DNA of 64,000 nt from Nocardioides sp. LHD-245 (GTDB lineage: Bacteria; Actinomycetota; Actinomycetes; Propionibacteriales; Nocardioidaceae). Below, one piece after another: positions 8,444-16,480 of the stretch. Made by a program: the position numbers and the translations under genes. The stretch is from NCBI RefSeq assembly GCF_030929495.1, contig NZ_JAVFWN010000005.1:248001-312000 (forward strand), in the 5' to 3' direction. The stretch's first letter is position 1. Each line of letters begins with the position of its first letter. A model generated the notes under the pieces. It saw only the letters and a list, made by a program, of their open reading frames with translations, was not told the DNA's origin and searched no databases.

Positions 8444-9088
8444 ATGGACACCACGGTCACTGACGAGCTGCTGAGCACCACCCGGGCCGTACGCCGCCGG
8501 CTGGACGTGGAGCGTCCGGTCGACCGGGAGGTGATCCTGGACTGCCTCCGGCTGGCGATCCAGGCGCCGACGGGCGGCAACAAGCAGAACTGGCGCTGGA
8601 TCGTCGTCGACGACCCCGACGTGCGGGGCCGGATCGCCGAGACCTACGCCGCGCATACGCTCCCCGTCATCGAACGCCGCTACGACGCCCTCGACGAGCA
8701 GACCAAGCGGGTCTACGACAGCGCCCGCCACCTCACCGAGATCCTCCACCGGGTCCCCGTCATCGTCGTACCGTGCGTCTCCGGGCGGCCGGACGCCCCG
8801 GACGCACCCCCGGCGGGGGCGTACTACGGCTCGATCTTCCCCGCGATCTGGAGCTTCCAGCTCGCGCTGCGGTCCCGTCGGATGGGCTCGGTGCTCACGA
8901 CGCCGTTCATCGGCAGGTTGGAGGCGCGGTACGCCGAGATCCTCCGGCTGCCTTCCACCGTCACCCCGATCGCGCTGCTGCCGGTCGCTTACACGGTCGG
9001 CGACCGGTTCAAGCCCGCCGCCCGCCGCCCGGTCGAGACCGTCACACACTGGAACGCTTGGGACGCCGACGCTCCCGCGGCGCGATGA
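8444..9088 (+). CDS. Nitroreductase family flavoprotein
   Basis: A 214-residue FMN nitroreductase-fold protein: an N-terminal RAVRRRLDVERPVDREVILDCL segment, APTGGNKQNWRWIVV (FMN-phosphate region) and a GSIFPAIWSFQLALRSRRMGS helix, followed by a C-terminal PVAYTVGDRFKPAARRPVE segment. The start ATG has a strong AGGAGGGAG site just upstream; a GTG at 8426 lies before that site and is less likely. It probably reduces an unsaturated or quinone-type intermediate with NAD(P)H in the same catabolic unit as the crotonase gene, but this is inferred from position only. Confidence 0.82.
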   Translation: MDTTVTDELLSTTRAVRRRLDVERPVDREVILDCLRLAIQAPTGGNKQNWRWIVVDDPDVRGRIAETYAAHTLPVIERRYDALDEQTKRVYDSARHLTEILHRVPVIVVPCVSGRPDAPDAPPAGAYYGSIFPAIWSFQLALRSRRMGSVLTTPFIGRLEARYAEILRLPSTVTPIALLPVAYTVGDRFKPAARRPVETVTHWNAWDADAPAAR

Positions 9089-9100
9089 GGCCGTGAGGGC

Positions 9101-9128
9101 GCCGGGCAGCTGGCGATCAGCTCCCGGC
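9101..9128 (+). terminator. Possible hairpin terminator after the nitroreductase gene
   Basis: An 11-bp stem (GCCGGG and AGCTG pairing with CAGCT and CCCGGC) with one bulged C and a 5-nt loop starts 13 nt after the nitroreductase stop. There is no T tract, as is common in actinobacteria. It overlaps the end of the serine-hydrolase pseudogene on the other strand. Confidence 0.4.
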
Positions 9129-9515
9129 GTCCTCGGTGATCGCCCGGAAGGCGTCGATGGTCTCCTGCTCGTCCTGCTCGGTGCCGTAGTCGCTGAGCTT
9201 CACGACGACGGTGCCGGTCCGCGGACCGACGTAGATGTACTGGCCGTAGTGCCGATCGCCGACAGGTCGCGGGCGGTGTACATCGGCGCGGTGCCGGTGA
9301 AGGGCCAGTACGCGTTGTCGTCCTCGCGGACGTCGATGCCCGCCGTCATGTCGAGCAGGTCGCGCACGTCACCTCGCCGCACGCCGTGCCGGCCTCGAGT
9401 TCCGGAGCAGCTCCACCAGCCGGTCGTTCTCGCCGAGCTCGCCCCGTCCGATCGCCTGCCCGACGAGCAGCGACACGAACGACTTGGCCACCGTGTCCGG
9501 TGCTGGCCAGGAGTC
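9117..9515 (-). pseudogene. Remnant of a beta-lactamase-fold serine hydrolase
   Basis: Three minus-strand pieces in different frames match one family in order: TVAKSFVSLLVGQAIGRGEL (the SxxK helix), DVRDLLDMTAGIDVREDD (after a frameshift), and YGQYIYVGPRTGTVVVKLSDY near the C-terminus (after another break). This order is that of NylB/class-C beta-lactamase-like hydrolases, but the total length is only about 130 codons against some 400, so large internal deletions have occurred. The nucleophile position reads Thr instead of Ser. No intact frame remains. Confidence 0.7.
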
Positions 9516-9524
9516 GTCGTCCCG

Positions 9525-9547
9525 ACTCCTCAGACAAGTAGAGGAGT
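9525..9547. promoter_or_regulatory. Inverted repeat before the GntR gene
   Basis: ACTCCTC (9525-9531) and GAGGAGT (9541-9547) form a perfect 7-bp inverted repeat with a 9-nt spacer ending 3 nt before the GntR ATG. The right arm also serves as the Shine-Dalgarno sequence, so the repeat is either an operator or an RNA hairpin hiding the ribosome binding site. Confidence 0.4.
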
Positions 9548-9550
9548 AGG

Positions 9551-10228
9551 ATGAGATCCGTGCCGCCCATCCGCCGCCACTCGCTGGCCGACCAGGCCGC
9601 CGAGGCCCTACTCGAGCGCATCCGCTCGGGCGAGTGGGCGCTGGGCGCCAAGCTTCCCGCCGAGACCACCCTGGGCCCCCAGCTGGGCGTCGGCCGGTCG
9701 ACGGTGCGCGAGGCCATCCGTCAGCTGGCGGGACTGGGCGTCCTGCAGACGCGGCAGGGCGCCGGCGTCTTCGTGATCTCGCTCGAGGCCAACGACGAGT
9801 GGGATCTGGTGCTGCGCCGGGCGGCCATCACGACCGTGCTCGAGGCCCGGATCTCCATCGAGAGTGAGGCCGCGGCGCTGGCCGCGGAGCGACGGACACC
9901 GGCGGACGTCCGGCGGATGCGCCGCGCGCTGGAGGCCCGAGCGGGGTCCCAGACGACGATCGAGGACCTCGTCGACGCCGACCTGGCGTTCCACCGCAGC
10001 ATCCTGAGTGCCTCGCACAACGAGATCCTGGTCGGCATGTTCGACGACCTGACACCACGGCAGCGTCAGGCGATGGTGGAGATGCTCCGCATCCACCACG
10101 GCTTCGACGGCAACGAGGACCACGGGGCGCACGCGCAGGTGCTGGAGGCGATCGTCGCCCGCGAGCCCGAGCAGGCCCGCACCCTGAGCCGCGACCACCT
10201 GCAGTCGCTGAGGCTCAGCCTGTCCTGA
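9551..10228 (+). CDS. GntR family regulator, FadR subfamily
   Basis: A 225-residue protein with an N-terminal winged helix (residues 7-72; KLPAETTLGPQLGVGRSTVREAIRQLAGLGVLQTRQGAGVFV) and a C-terminal FCD ligand domain (about 90-218) with the metal-site pattern DADLAFHRSIL and downstream His residues. FadR-type regulators sense carboxylic acids or metabolites. It is convergent with the bkd operon and overlaps the end of the ACT-like gene by 14 bp. Its target could be the decayed hydrolase gene upstream or bkd, but neither is shown by sequence. Confidence 0.85.
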   Translation: MRSVPPIRRHSLADQAAEALLERIRSGEWALGAKLPAETTLGPQLGVGRSTVREAIRQLAGLGVLQTRQGAGVFVISLEANDEWDLVLRRAAITTVLEARISIESEAAALAAERRTPADVRRMRRALEARAGSQTTIEDLVDADLAFHRSILSASHNEILVGMFDDLTPRQRQAMVEMLRIHHGFDGNEDHGAHAQVLEAIVAREPEQARTLSRDHLQSLRLSLS

Positions 10229-10478
10229 CCACCTCGGTGACGCCGACGATGCGGCCGAGCCGTCGCTCGAGCAGGCCGGCCGACGGATCGGCCGGCGTGC
10301 CCCCGAGCTCCATCCGGACCCGGGTCGACCCGTCCGGCCGGGTGTCGAGGACGAAGCGGCGCACGTCGTAGTGCGCGACGAGCGAGGCGATCCGCAGCAG
10401 CAGCGCCTCCTCGCCGCCCGCCGTCACCCGGAGCACGGTGGGCCGGGCGAGCGCCGCGCGGCCGCCGGCGTCGGTCAT
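10215..10478 (-). CDS. Small ACT-like domain protein
   Basis: An 87-residue protein of alternating strands and helices (TVLRVTAGGEEALLLRIASL, then VRRFVLDTRPDGSTRVRMEL, then LLERRLGRIVGVTEVV), the beta-alpha-beta-beta-alpha-beta pattern of an ACT domain like the small subunit of acetolactate synthase. It starts 13 nt after the E2 gene stop and is the last gene of the bkd operon. ACT domains bind amino acids, so feedback control of branched-chain keto-acid breakdown is plausible. The family assignment rests on pattern only. A GTG at 10481 is an alternative start. Confidence 0.6.
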   Translation of the reverse strand: MTDAGGRAALARPTVLRVTAGGEEALLLRIASLVAHYDVRRFVLDTRPDGSTRVRMELGGTPADPSAGLLERRLGRIVGVTEVVRTG

Positions 10479-10491
10479 CACCGCCGCCGGT

Positions 10492-11634
10492 CTACAGCAG
10501 CGCCCGAGCGGGATCGCTCAGGATGTCGGCGACACACCGCAGCACGGTGGCCCCGAGCTCGCCGTCGACCAGCCGGTGGTCGATCGAGATCGACAGGGTC
10601 ATGACCTCACGTACGTCGAGCGCGCCGTCGACCACCCAGGGCCGCTGCTCGATCGCGCCGAGCGCCAGGATGGCCGCCTCCGGCGGGTTGAGGATCGGCG
10701 TCGCGCCCTCGACCCCGAAGGACCCGACATTGGTCAGCGTGAGCGTGCCGCCCGTCATGTCGGCCGGCGCGAGCTTCCCGGCCCGCGCCCGGGTGACCAG
10801 GTCGTCGATCGCGTCGGCCAGTTCGCGCAGGGAGAGCGTCCCGGCATCCTTGACGTGGGGGACCATCAGGCCACGCGGCGTCGCCGCCGCGATGCCGAGG
10901 TTGAGCGCCCCGTGAAGCACGATCTCCTGCGCCGCGTCGTCCCAGGACGCGTTGATCTCGGGGTGGCGCGCCACGGCGATCGCGGTCGCCCGCGCGACGA
11001 TCAGCAGGGGGCTGACCCGCACGTCGCGCCAGGCGCGGTCCGCACGCAGCCGCCGGACCAGCCGCATGGCGGGACTCACGTCCACCGTGGTCCACATCGC
11101 CGCGTGCGGCGCGGTGAACGCCGAGCGCACCATCGCCTCCGCCGTCGCCCGGCGCACCCCCTTGACCGGGATCCGCCGGTCCACCGGTGCCGGTACGACG
11201 CCCGCAGCCGGTGCGCGCTCGAAGGACGGCTCCTCCGGCCGGCGCAGGTGCACCCGGCGGGCGACCGCCGCGCGCGGCCCGGTGCCCACGAGCACCGCCG
11301 GCGCCGGCTCCTCCGGCTCCTCCGGCCGCTCCTCGACCGACACCGGTGGTGCCGCCTCGGCCGGGTCCGGATCCGCGCGTACCTCTCCCGCGGCGCTCCC
11401 GATCGCGATCAGTGGGGCACCCACGGGCAGCTCCTGGCCCGGCTCGGCGTACAGCTCGAGCACGACGCCGGCGTACGGCGACGGCAGCTCGACGACCGAC
11501 TTGGCCGTCTCCACGTCCACCAGGACGTCGTTGACCGCCACCTCGTCGCCGACCCGGACGTGCCAGGCGACGATCTCGGCCTCGGTGAGGCCCTCCCCGA
11601 CGTCGGGGAGCCGGAACACCTGCGGCTCAGACAT
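10492..11634 (-). CDS. bkdC: Dihydrolipoamide acyltransferase E2 of branched-chain keto-acid dehydrogenase
   Basis: A 380-residue E2. An N-terminal lipoyl domain (residues 4-78) has the lipoylation Lys in DVETAKSVVEL. The C-terminal catalytic domain (about 150-380) has the acyltransferase motif DHRLVDG. Between them lies a Pro/Glu/Arg linker (80-150) in which I find no peripheral-subunit-binding domain, the about 35-residue helical pair that normally holds E1 and E3. The start overlaps the end of the E1-beta gene by 8 nt, so the subunits are translationally coupled. The complex makes branched acyl-CoAs for energy or as fatty acid primers. Confidence 0.88.
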   Translation of the reverse strand: MSEPQVFRLPDVGEGLTEAEIVAWHVRVGDEVAVNDVLVDVETAKSVVELPSPYAGVVLELYAEPGQELPVGAPLIAIGSAAGEVRADPDPAEAAPPVSVEERPEEPEEPAPAVLVGTGPRAAVARRVHLRRPEEPSFERAPAAGVVPAPVDRRIPVKGVRRATAEAMVRSAFTAPHAAMWTTVDVSPAMRLVRRLRADRAWRDVRVSPLLIVARATAIAVARHPEINASWDDAAQEIVLHGALNLGIAAATPRGLMVPHVKDAGTLSLRELADAIDDLVTRARAGKLAPADMTGGTLTLTNVGSFGVEGATPILNPPEAAILALGAIEQRPWVVDGALDVREVMTLSISIDHRLVDGELGATVLRCVADILSDPARALL

Positions 11635-12622
11635 GCGCTGTCGTCCTTCCGAAGTTCAAGGACCGGTCGATCGCCAGCAGGACGCGGTCGACGTCGGGGA
11701 GGAAGGCGTCCTCGACGTGGGCGGGCGGGTAGGGGAGCTGGTAGGCGCCGACCCGCTGGACCGGGGCCTTGAGCTCGCGGAAGCAGCCCTCGGTGATCGC
11801 GGCGGCGATCTCGGCGCCGATCCCGAGGAAGGTCGACGCCTCGTGGACGACGACCGCGCGGCCGGTCTCCGCCACGCAGCGCTGCAGGGTCTCGACGTCG
11901 AGTGGGGAGATCGAGCGCAGGTCGACCACCCCCACGGAGACACCGTCCTCCTCGGCGGCCTCGGCCGCGGCGAGCGCCACCTTCACGCTCGGCCCGTGGG
12001 CGATGAGGGTGCAGTCGCGCCCCTTGCGGAGCACCAGGGCGCGGTCCAGCGATGCCGGACTCGCGTCGAGGTCGACCTCACCCTTGTCCCAGTACGCGCG
12101 CTTCGGCTCGAAGAAGACGATCGGGTCGTTGCTCCGGATCGCGGCGCGCAGGAGGCGGTAGCCGTCCTGCGGGTTGGAGCACGAGACGACCCGCAGCCCG
12201 GCGGTGTGGGCGAAGTACGCCTCGTTCGACTCGCTGTGATGCTCGACCGCGCCGATGCCGCCGCCGGCCGGGATCCGGATCACGACGGGGAGCTGGACGC
12301 GACCGCGCGAGCGGGCCCGCATCTTCGCGAGCTGGCTGACGATCTGGTCGAAGGCGGGATAGACGAAGCCGTCGAACTGGATCTCGCACACCGGCCGGAA
12401 GCCGCGCAGCGCCAGCCCGATCGCGGTGCCGACGATGCCGGACTCGGCCAGCGGGGTGTCGATGACACGGTTGGCCCCGAACTCCGCGGCCAGGCCGTCG
12501 GTGACCCGGAAGACGCCGCCGAGGGTGCCGATGTCCTCGCCGAGGACCAGGACGCGGTCGTCCTCGGCGAGGGAGCGCCGCATCGCGAGGTTGAGTGCCT
12601 TGCCGAGCGGGAGGACGGCCAT
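11627..12622 (-). CDS. bkdB: Branched-chain keto-acid dehydrogenase E1 beta subunit
   Basis: A 331-residue transketolase-like E1-beta protein: LPLGKALNLAMRRSLAEDDR at the start, VLGEDIGTLGGVFRVTDGL, DTPLAESGIVGTAIGLALRG, and the HHSESNEAYFAHTAGLRVV region that separates branched-chain enzymes from pyruvate ones. It works with the E1-alpha protein and thiamine diphosphate to decarboxylate 2-keto acids. Its ATG overlaps the stop of the E1-alpha gene by one base (TGATG). Confidence 0.9.
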   Translation of the reverse strand: MAVLPLGKALNLAMRRSLAEDDRVLVLGEDIGTLGGVFRVTDGLAAEFGANRVIDTPLAESGIVGTAIGLALRGFRPVCEIQFDGFVYPAFDQIVSQLAKMRARSRGRVQLPVVIRIPAGGGIGAVEHHSESNEAYFAHTAGLRVVSCSNPQDGYRLLRAAIRSNDPIVFFEPKRAYWDKGEVDLDASPASLDRALVLRKGRDCTLIAHGPSVKVALAAAEAAEEDGVSVGVVDLRSISPLDVETLQRCVAETGRAVVVHEASTFLGIGAEIAAAITEGCFRELKAPVQRVGAYQLPYPPAHVEDAFLPDVDRVLLAIDRSLNFGRTTAHV

Positions 12623-13746
12623 CAGCGACCACGCCCCGTCGCCTCGAGATGGGCCTCGTACGACGCGCGCTCGCGCTCCACGGGGTGCGGGTCGGCGTAC
12701 ACCTCGGCGAAGAGGTCGGCGAGGTCGGGGCCGGCGAGGGCCTGGCACTCGGCGCGGGTGCGCGCGGCGAGCTCGCTCCCGTCGGCGTCGACCGCGTCGA
12801 ACCAGTCCGCCTCGACGCCGAGGTCCGTCAGCGCGGTGCGCAGCCGGGTCAGGGGGTCGCGGCGCCGCCACGCGTCGAGCTCCTCCTCCGTGCGGTAGCG
12901 CTTCGGGTCGTCGGACGTGCTGTGCCCGCCGATCCGGTAGGTCTCGGCCTCGACCAGCGCCGGGCCCTGACCGCGGCGGACGCTCTCGACGGCCTCCGCG
13001 GTGACGGCGTGCACCGCGAGCGCGTCGTTGCCGTCGACCCACCACGACCGCAGGCCGAATCCGGCCGCACGGTCGTGCAGGCTGGTGCCGAACTGCTTGC
13101 TGGTCGGCGTCGAGATCGCCCACTGGTTGTTCTGGCAGACGAAGAGCACGGGCAGCGCCATCGTCGCCGCCCAGTTGAACGCCTCGTTGACGTCGCCCTG
13201 GCTCGCGGCGCCGTCGCCGAAGTAGACGACGGTGACGGCGTCGTCGCCGTCCAGGCGGCACCCGAGGGCGTACCCGACGGCGTGCAGGGTCTGGGTGCCC
13301 AGCACCAGCGAGTTGAAGTGGAGGTGGTGCTCGGCCGGGTCCCAGCCCGCGTGCGCGATCCCGCACCACTGGGCCAGCAGCTGGGCCGGGGTCAGCCCGC
13401 GCACCAGCCCCACCGCATGCTCGCGGTAGCTCGGGAAGATGTGGTCGCGATCGGCGAGGGCGTGGACCGAGCCGACCTGGGCCGCCTCCTGGCCCTCGCA
13501 CTGCAGCCACAGGCTGAGCTCACCCTGGCGCTGCAGGGCGACCGCCTCGCGGTCGAGCGCGCGCGCCCGCACCATGTCGCGGTACAGCCGGCGGGCGAGG
13601 TCGACGTCGACGCCCCGGGCGCGCCCGGCGTCGGTGAGCCGGCCGTCGGGACCGACCAGCTGCACCGGGACCGGGGCGGCCGGCGCCGACGGGTCGGTCC
13701 GGGTCGCCGGCACGGCCGGGGTCTGGCTCAGGGCAGGGTGGGACAT
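12622..13746 (-). CDS. bkdA: Branched-chain keto-acid dehydrogenase E1 alpha subunit
   Basis: A 374-residue thiamine diphosphate enzyme. The cofactor motif runs from YFGDGAASQGDVNEAFNW to VCQNNQWAIS, and RIGGHSTSDDPKRYR is the phosphorylation-loop equivalent. The start is set at the second ATG (13746), which has GGAGGAG 8 nt upstream; the ATG at 13761 overlaps that site. First gene of the three-subunit operon and about 70 nt downstream of the amino-acid dehydrogenase gene, with which it probably shares a transcript. Confidence 0.9.
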   Translation of the reverse strand: MSHPALSQTPAVPATRTDPSAPAAPVPVQLVGPDGRLTDAGRARGVDVDLARRLYRDMVRARALDREAVALQRQGELSLWLQCEGQEAAQVGSVHALADRDHIFPSYREHAVGLVRGLTPAQLLAQWCGIAHAGWDPAEHHLHFNSLVLGTQTLHAVGYALGCRLDGDDAVTVVYFGDGAASQGDVNEAFNWAATMALPVLFVCQNNQWAISTPTSKQFGTSLHDRAAGFGLRSWWVDGNDALAVHAVTAEAVESVRRGQGPALVEAETYRIGGHSTSDDPKRYRTEEELDAWRRRDPLTRLRTALTDLGVEADWFDAVDADGSELAARTRAECQALAGPDLADLFAEVYADPHPVERERASYEAHLEATGRGR

Positions 13747-13819
13747 GGCGTGCTCCTCCATGGGGGCGGGGCGCCGACAGGGCGCGGATGGGGCGCCGAC
13801 GGGGCGAGGCGGCGTGGCG

Positions 13820-14935
13820 TCAGCGGGCGAGACGCGCGCGGGCCTGCTCGTCGGCCACGCGGCCGGTCGGCAGGAGGGTGGCCGCGGCGGTGGTGAGGAT
13901 CCCGCGCACGGTCGAGCCGACGGCTTGGACGCGCCGGTCGACCTCGGCGGACGACCAGCCGAGCAGCTCGCCGCCGACCTGGATCAGGCCGCCGCTGTTG
14001 GCGGCATAGTCCGGCACCCAGACGATGCCGCGCGCGGCGAGGAGCTCGTCGACCTCGGCGGACGCCAGCTGGTTGTTGGCCGCGCCGCAGACCACCCGCG
14101 CACGGAGGCGGTCGACGGTGTCGACGTCGAGGGTCGCGCCGAGGGCGCACGGCGCGTAGACGTCGACCTCCGCGTCGATCACCGAGGGCAGCACCTCGAC
14201 GACGTCGTCGGCAGCGCGGCGGGCAGCGCGGTCCGCAGCGGGGCCGGCGGCGAGCTCGGCACGGAGCCGCGCCAGCGCCGCGGGCGAGGCGTCGCTCACG
14301 GCGACCCGCGCCCCCGCGACCAGGAGCAGGTCGACCAGGTGCCGGCCGACCTTCCCGACCCCCTCGACGCCGACCCGCCGTCCGCGCAGCCCGTCGTCGC
14401 CCCACACGAGCTCGGCGGCGGCGCGCATGGACTCGAAGACCCCGGTGGCCGTCGACCGGCCGCTGTCGCCCGAGCCGCCTCCCGCCCGGGTGCGTCCGGT
14501 GACGTGACGGGTCCGGGTGCCGACGACGTCGAGGTCCGCGTCCGTCGTACCGATGTCGGCGGCGGTGACGTAGTGCCCGGCGAGCCGATCGACGAAGCCG
14601 CCGTACGCCGCCAGCAGCTCGGGCGTCTTCTGTGTGTCGGGGTCGCCGATGATGACGGCCTTGCCGCCACCGAGCGGCAGGCCGGCGAGGGCTGCCTTGA
14701 AGGTCATGCCCTGCGAGAGCCGCAGCACGTCGACCAGAGCCGCCGACTCGTGCGGGTAGGCCTTGAACCGGGTGCCGCCGAGGGCCGGTCCGAGGGCGGT
14801 GGAGTGGATCGCGATGATCGCGCGCAGTCCACTCCGGTCGTCGCGGCAGAAGACGACCTGCTCGTGGCCGGCCGTGGCGAGATCGTCGCTGCGGTCGAAG
14901 ACGGCGAGGGGTTCGACGGGGGTGGTCGTCGGCAT
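13820..14935 (-). CDS. Leucine/valine dehydrogenase (Glu/Leu/Phe/Val dehydrogenase family)
   Basis: A 371-residue NAD-dependent amino-acid dehydrogenase. The N-terminal substrate domain has LGGTRFKAYPHESAALVDVL and the catalytic LPLGGGKAVI lysine region; the Rossmann domain has VEGVGKVGRHL; then CGAANNQLAS and DYAANSGGLIQV, all typical of leucine and valine dehydrogenases. It deaminates branched-chain amino acids to the keto acids used by the BkdABC complex encoded next to it. The start at 14935 follows a GGAG site; the frame is open further upstream but without family similarity. Divergent from the Lrp gene and probably controlled by it. Confidence 0.88.
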   Translation of the reverse strand: MPTTTPVEPLAVFDRSDDLATAGHEQVVFCRDDRSGLRAIIAIHSTALGPALGGTRFKAYPHESAALVDVLRLSQGMTFKAALAGLPLGGGKAVIIGDPDTQKTPELLAAYGGFVDRLAGHYVTAADIGTTDADLDVVGTRTRHVTGRTRAGGGSGDSGRSTATGVFESMRAAAELVWGDDGLRGRRVGVEGVGKVGRHLVDLLLVAGARVAVSDASPAALARLRAELAAGPAADRAARRAADDVVEVLPSVIDAEVDVYAPCALGATLDVDTVDRLRARVVCGAANNQLASAEVDELLAARGIVWVPDYAANSGGLIQVGGELLGWSSAEVDRRVQAVGSTVRGILTTAAATLLPTGRVADEQARARLAR

Positions 14936-15014
14936 GAGGAGCGCGCTCCTTGTCTCACCTCGTCGCCGCCCGGCTTGTGGCCCGGCGGTCCCGAGGAGCG
15001 GGTGTTCGGGATAT

Positions 15015-15036
15015 GACAATCCTCATTTTGGTTGTC
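15015..15036. promoter_or_regulatory. Lrp/AsnC-type operator
   Basis: GACAATC (15015-15021) and GGTTGTC (15030-15036) form an interrupted palindrome between the divergent amino-acid dehydrogenase and Lrp genes. A further GACAACC half site is at 15074-15080. Lrp proteins bind several such sites along a wrapped stretch, and the position fits control of both genes. Confidence 0.5.
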
Positions 15037-15114
15037 GTCACCGTCAAGCCAGTGACCAACAACTATGCTTTCCGACAACCTTCACCCCGGCCGACGTACG
15101 GAGAGCTGAGCACC

Positions 15115-15624
15115 GTGACAACCATCGACCGGCTCGACGCCGAGATCCTCGGCCGGGTCGCGGCCACCGCCCGCCCCGGCGTCGCCGAGATCGCGGCCGC
15201 CCTCGGCGTCAGCCGTGTGACCGTCCAGCAGCGCCTCCGGCATCTCGAGGAGATCGGCGTCCTGCTCGGCTACCAGCCGATCATCGACCTCGACGCGGTC
15301 GGCCTCGCGGTCCAGGCGCTGGTCACCCTGGAGATCGACCAGCGCGTCATGGGGCCGATCGTCGAGGGGCTCGCCGCGTTGCCCGAGGTCCTCGAGGTCC
15401 GGATCCAGGCCGGCCGCGAGGACCTCCTCGTCCGCGTCGCGATCGAGTCCCTGGAGGCCCTGCAGACCCTGACGGCCGCGATCGTCGGGATCGAGGGCGT
15501 CCGCAAGACGACCTCGACCTTCACCGTCTCCACGCCCGTCCCCTACCGCGCCCAGCCGGCCCTGGCGAAGCTGACCGCCGACGCCGGCTGGGGCAGGTCG
15601 ACGCCGTCGCCCGATCTGGACTGA
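15115..15624 (+). CDS. Lrp/AsnC family transcriptional regulator
   Basis: A 169-residue regulator with an N-terminal HTH (IDRLDAEILGRVAATARPGV, then SRVTVQQRLRHLEEIGVLLGY) and a C-terminal ligand-binding alpha/beta sandwich (about 60-150). Starts at a GTG preceded by GGAGAG; the upstream in-frame ATG would place 55 unrelated residues in front and would run through the operator. It likely senses branched-chain amino acids or keto acids and controls the divergent bkd operon. Confidence 0.85.
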   Translation: MTTIDRLDAEILGRVAATARPGVAEIAAALGVSRVTVQQRLRHLEEIGVLLGYQPIIDLDAVGLAVQALVTLEIDQRVMGPIVEGLAALPEVLEVRIQAGREDLLVRVAIESLEALQTLTAAIVGIEGVRKTTSTFTVSTPVPYRAQPALAKLTADAGWGRSTPSPDLD

Positions 15625-15645
15625 GGACGCTCCCCGGGAGGCGAC

Positions 15646-15675
15646 GAAGCCCCGGATCCGAGGATCCGGGGCTTC
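15646..15675. terminator. Bidirectional hairpin terminator
   Basis: A perfect 14-bp GC-rich stem (15646-15659 with 15662-15675) with a 2-nt loop lies 21 nt after the lrp stop and 43 nt after the end of the converging operon. It can end both transcripts. Confidence 0.85.
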
Positions 15676-15718
15676 CCGCAGGGCCTTGCTCGACCCCACC
15701 ACGACGCTCAGGGCGCCG

Positions 15719-15928
15719 CTACGGTCGCCAGGTGTCCTCCGAGCTCGACGACGCCCGCGGCTGACGACGCTTGAGGTCGCTGATCTGCCGCTGCGCGTTC
15801 TGGATGGTCTTCAGGGCGAACGCCTTGTCCTGGTCCGCCGGATAGCGTCGGTACTTCTCGATGTGGGCCCGGATCGCCCGACGGTGGCCGGCGATCTTGG
15901 TCTCGGTCTTCTTCAGGTCTTCTGCCAT
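15719..15928 (-). CDS. Small helical protein of the caspase operon
   Basis: A 69-residue charged, probably coiled-coil protein (helix about residues 2-54, rich in Lys, Arg, Glu and Gln), with a Ser-rich tail. The ATG at 15928 has a strong AGGAGGGG site; upstream in-frame codons have no coding character. It is the last gene of the minus operon, 53 nt after the SLOG-like gene, and is preceded by the island motif (15935-15951). I do not recognise a family. It could be an adaptor or oligomerisation peptide of the system. Confidence 0.65.
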   Translation of the reverse strand: MAEDLKKTETKIAGHRRAIRAHIEKYRRYPADQDKAFALKTIQNAQRQISDLKRRQPRASSSSEDTWRP

Positions 15929-15934
15929 GCCCCT

Positions 15935-15951
15935 CCTACCGATCCCGGCTC
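15935..15951 (-). promoter_or_regulatory. Island motif copy 1
   Basis: The minus strand reads GAGCCGGGATCGGTAGG, identical over 17 bases to copy 2 at 17846-17862. It ends 6 nt before the small-protein start and merges with its ribosome binding site. Confidence 0.5.
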
Positions 15952-15981
15952 GCAGCCCGACGGAAGGGGGCCCGAGGTCGG

Positions 15982-16458
15982 CTAGTCGCGGACGTGGCCA
16001 TCGGGCCACACGTTGACGAGCACGCGGTCGGTGGCCTCACGGCGCGCGACGATATCGCCGGTCCCCCCCTTGCCCCGGGCACCCAAGCCGTCGTAGACGA
16101 CGATCAGGACGTCCGCCACGTCGTCGATGTACTCGCCGGCCGCCAGGTAGGCGTCCTCGCTCGGCTCGTCGTAGGGCAGGGCGATCTCCTCGACCGCGAG
16201 GCCGCGAGCAGCCCGGAACAGCGGCAGCGCCTCGGGAGGCATGGTCGACTCGATCGAGGCGCACGGGTTGACGAACACGATGTCGCCACCGGCGGCCAGC
16301 ACCGCCCAGGCGAAGACCTGGTCGGATCCCGCCGCCAGCGACGTGTAGCCCCGAAGGGGTCCGGGCAGCCTGCTGAGCTCCTCGGCGATCCGGGCCGCCA
16401 CGACCAGCCGCGTCTCGGGACGGATGCCGATGTGGCCGCTGACGCCGACGGTGGTCAC
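15982..16458 (-). CDS. SLOG-like Rossmann-fold sensor protein
   Basis: A 158-residue protein starting at a GTG with GGAG upstream. It begins VGVSGHIGIRPE and contains GYTSLAAGSDQVFAWAVLAA, a strand-glycine-helix nucleotide-binding pattern. Later come ALPYDEPSEDAYLAAGEYI, ADVLIVVYDGLGARGKGGT and a C-terminal VLVNVWPDG. This order resembles SLOG-superfamily proteins, predicted to bind nucleotide-derived signals and common in bacterial conflict systems. It follows the 16481-17812 gene by 22 nt in the caspase operon, so it may be the sensor or signal-processing part. The family call is by pattern recognition. Confidence 0.6.
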   Translation of the reverse strand: MTTVGVSGHIGIRPETRLVVAARIAEELSRLPGPLRGYTSLAAGSDQVFAWAVLAAGGDIVFVNPCASIESTMPPEALPLFRAARGLAVEEIALPYDEPSEDAYLAAGEYIDDVADVLIVVYDGLGARGKGGTGDIVARREATDRVLVNVWPDGHVRD

Positions 16459-16480
16459 TGCTGTCTCCTGGTCGCGTCGT

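Noticed and set aside
13767..13805. Imperfect GGGGCGCCGAC repeats between the bkd and dehydrogenase genes
   Set aside because: Short GC-rich duplication without pairing partner; no function can be supported.
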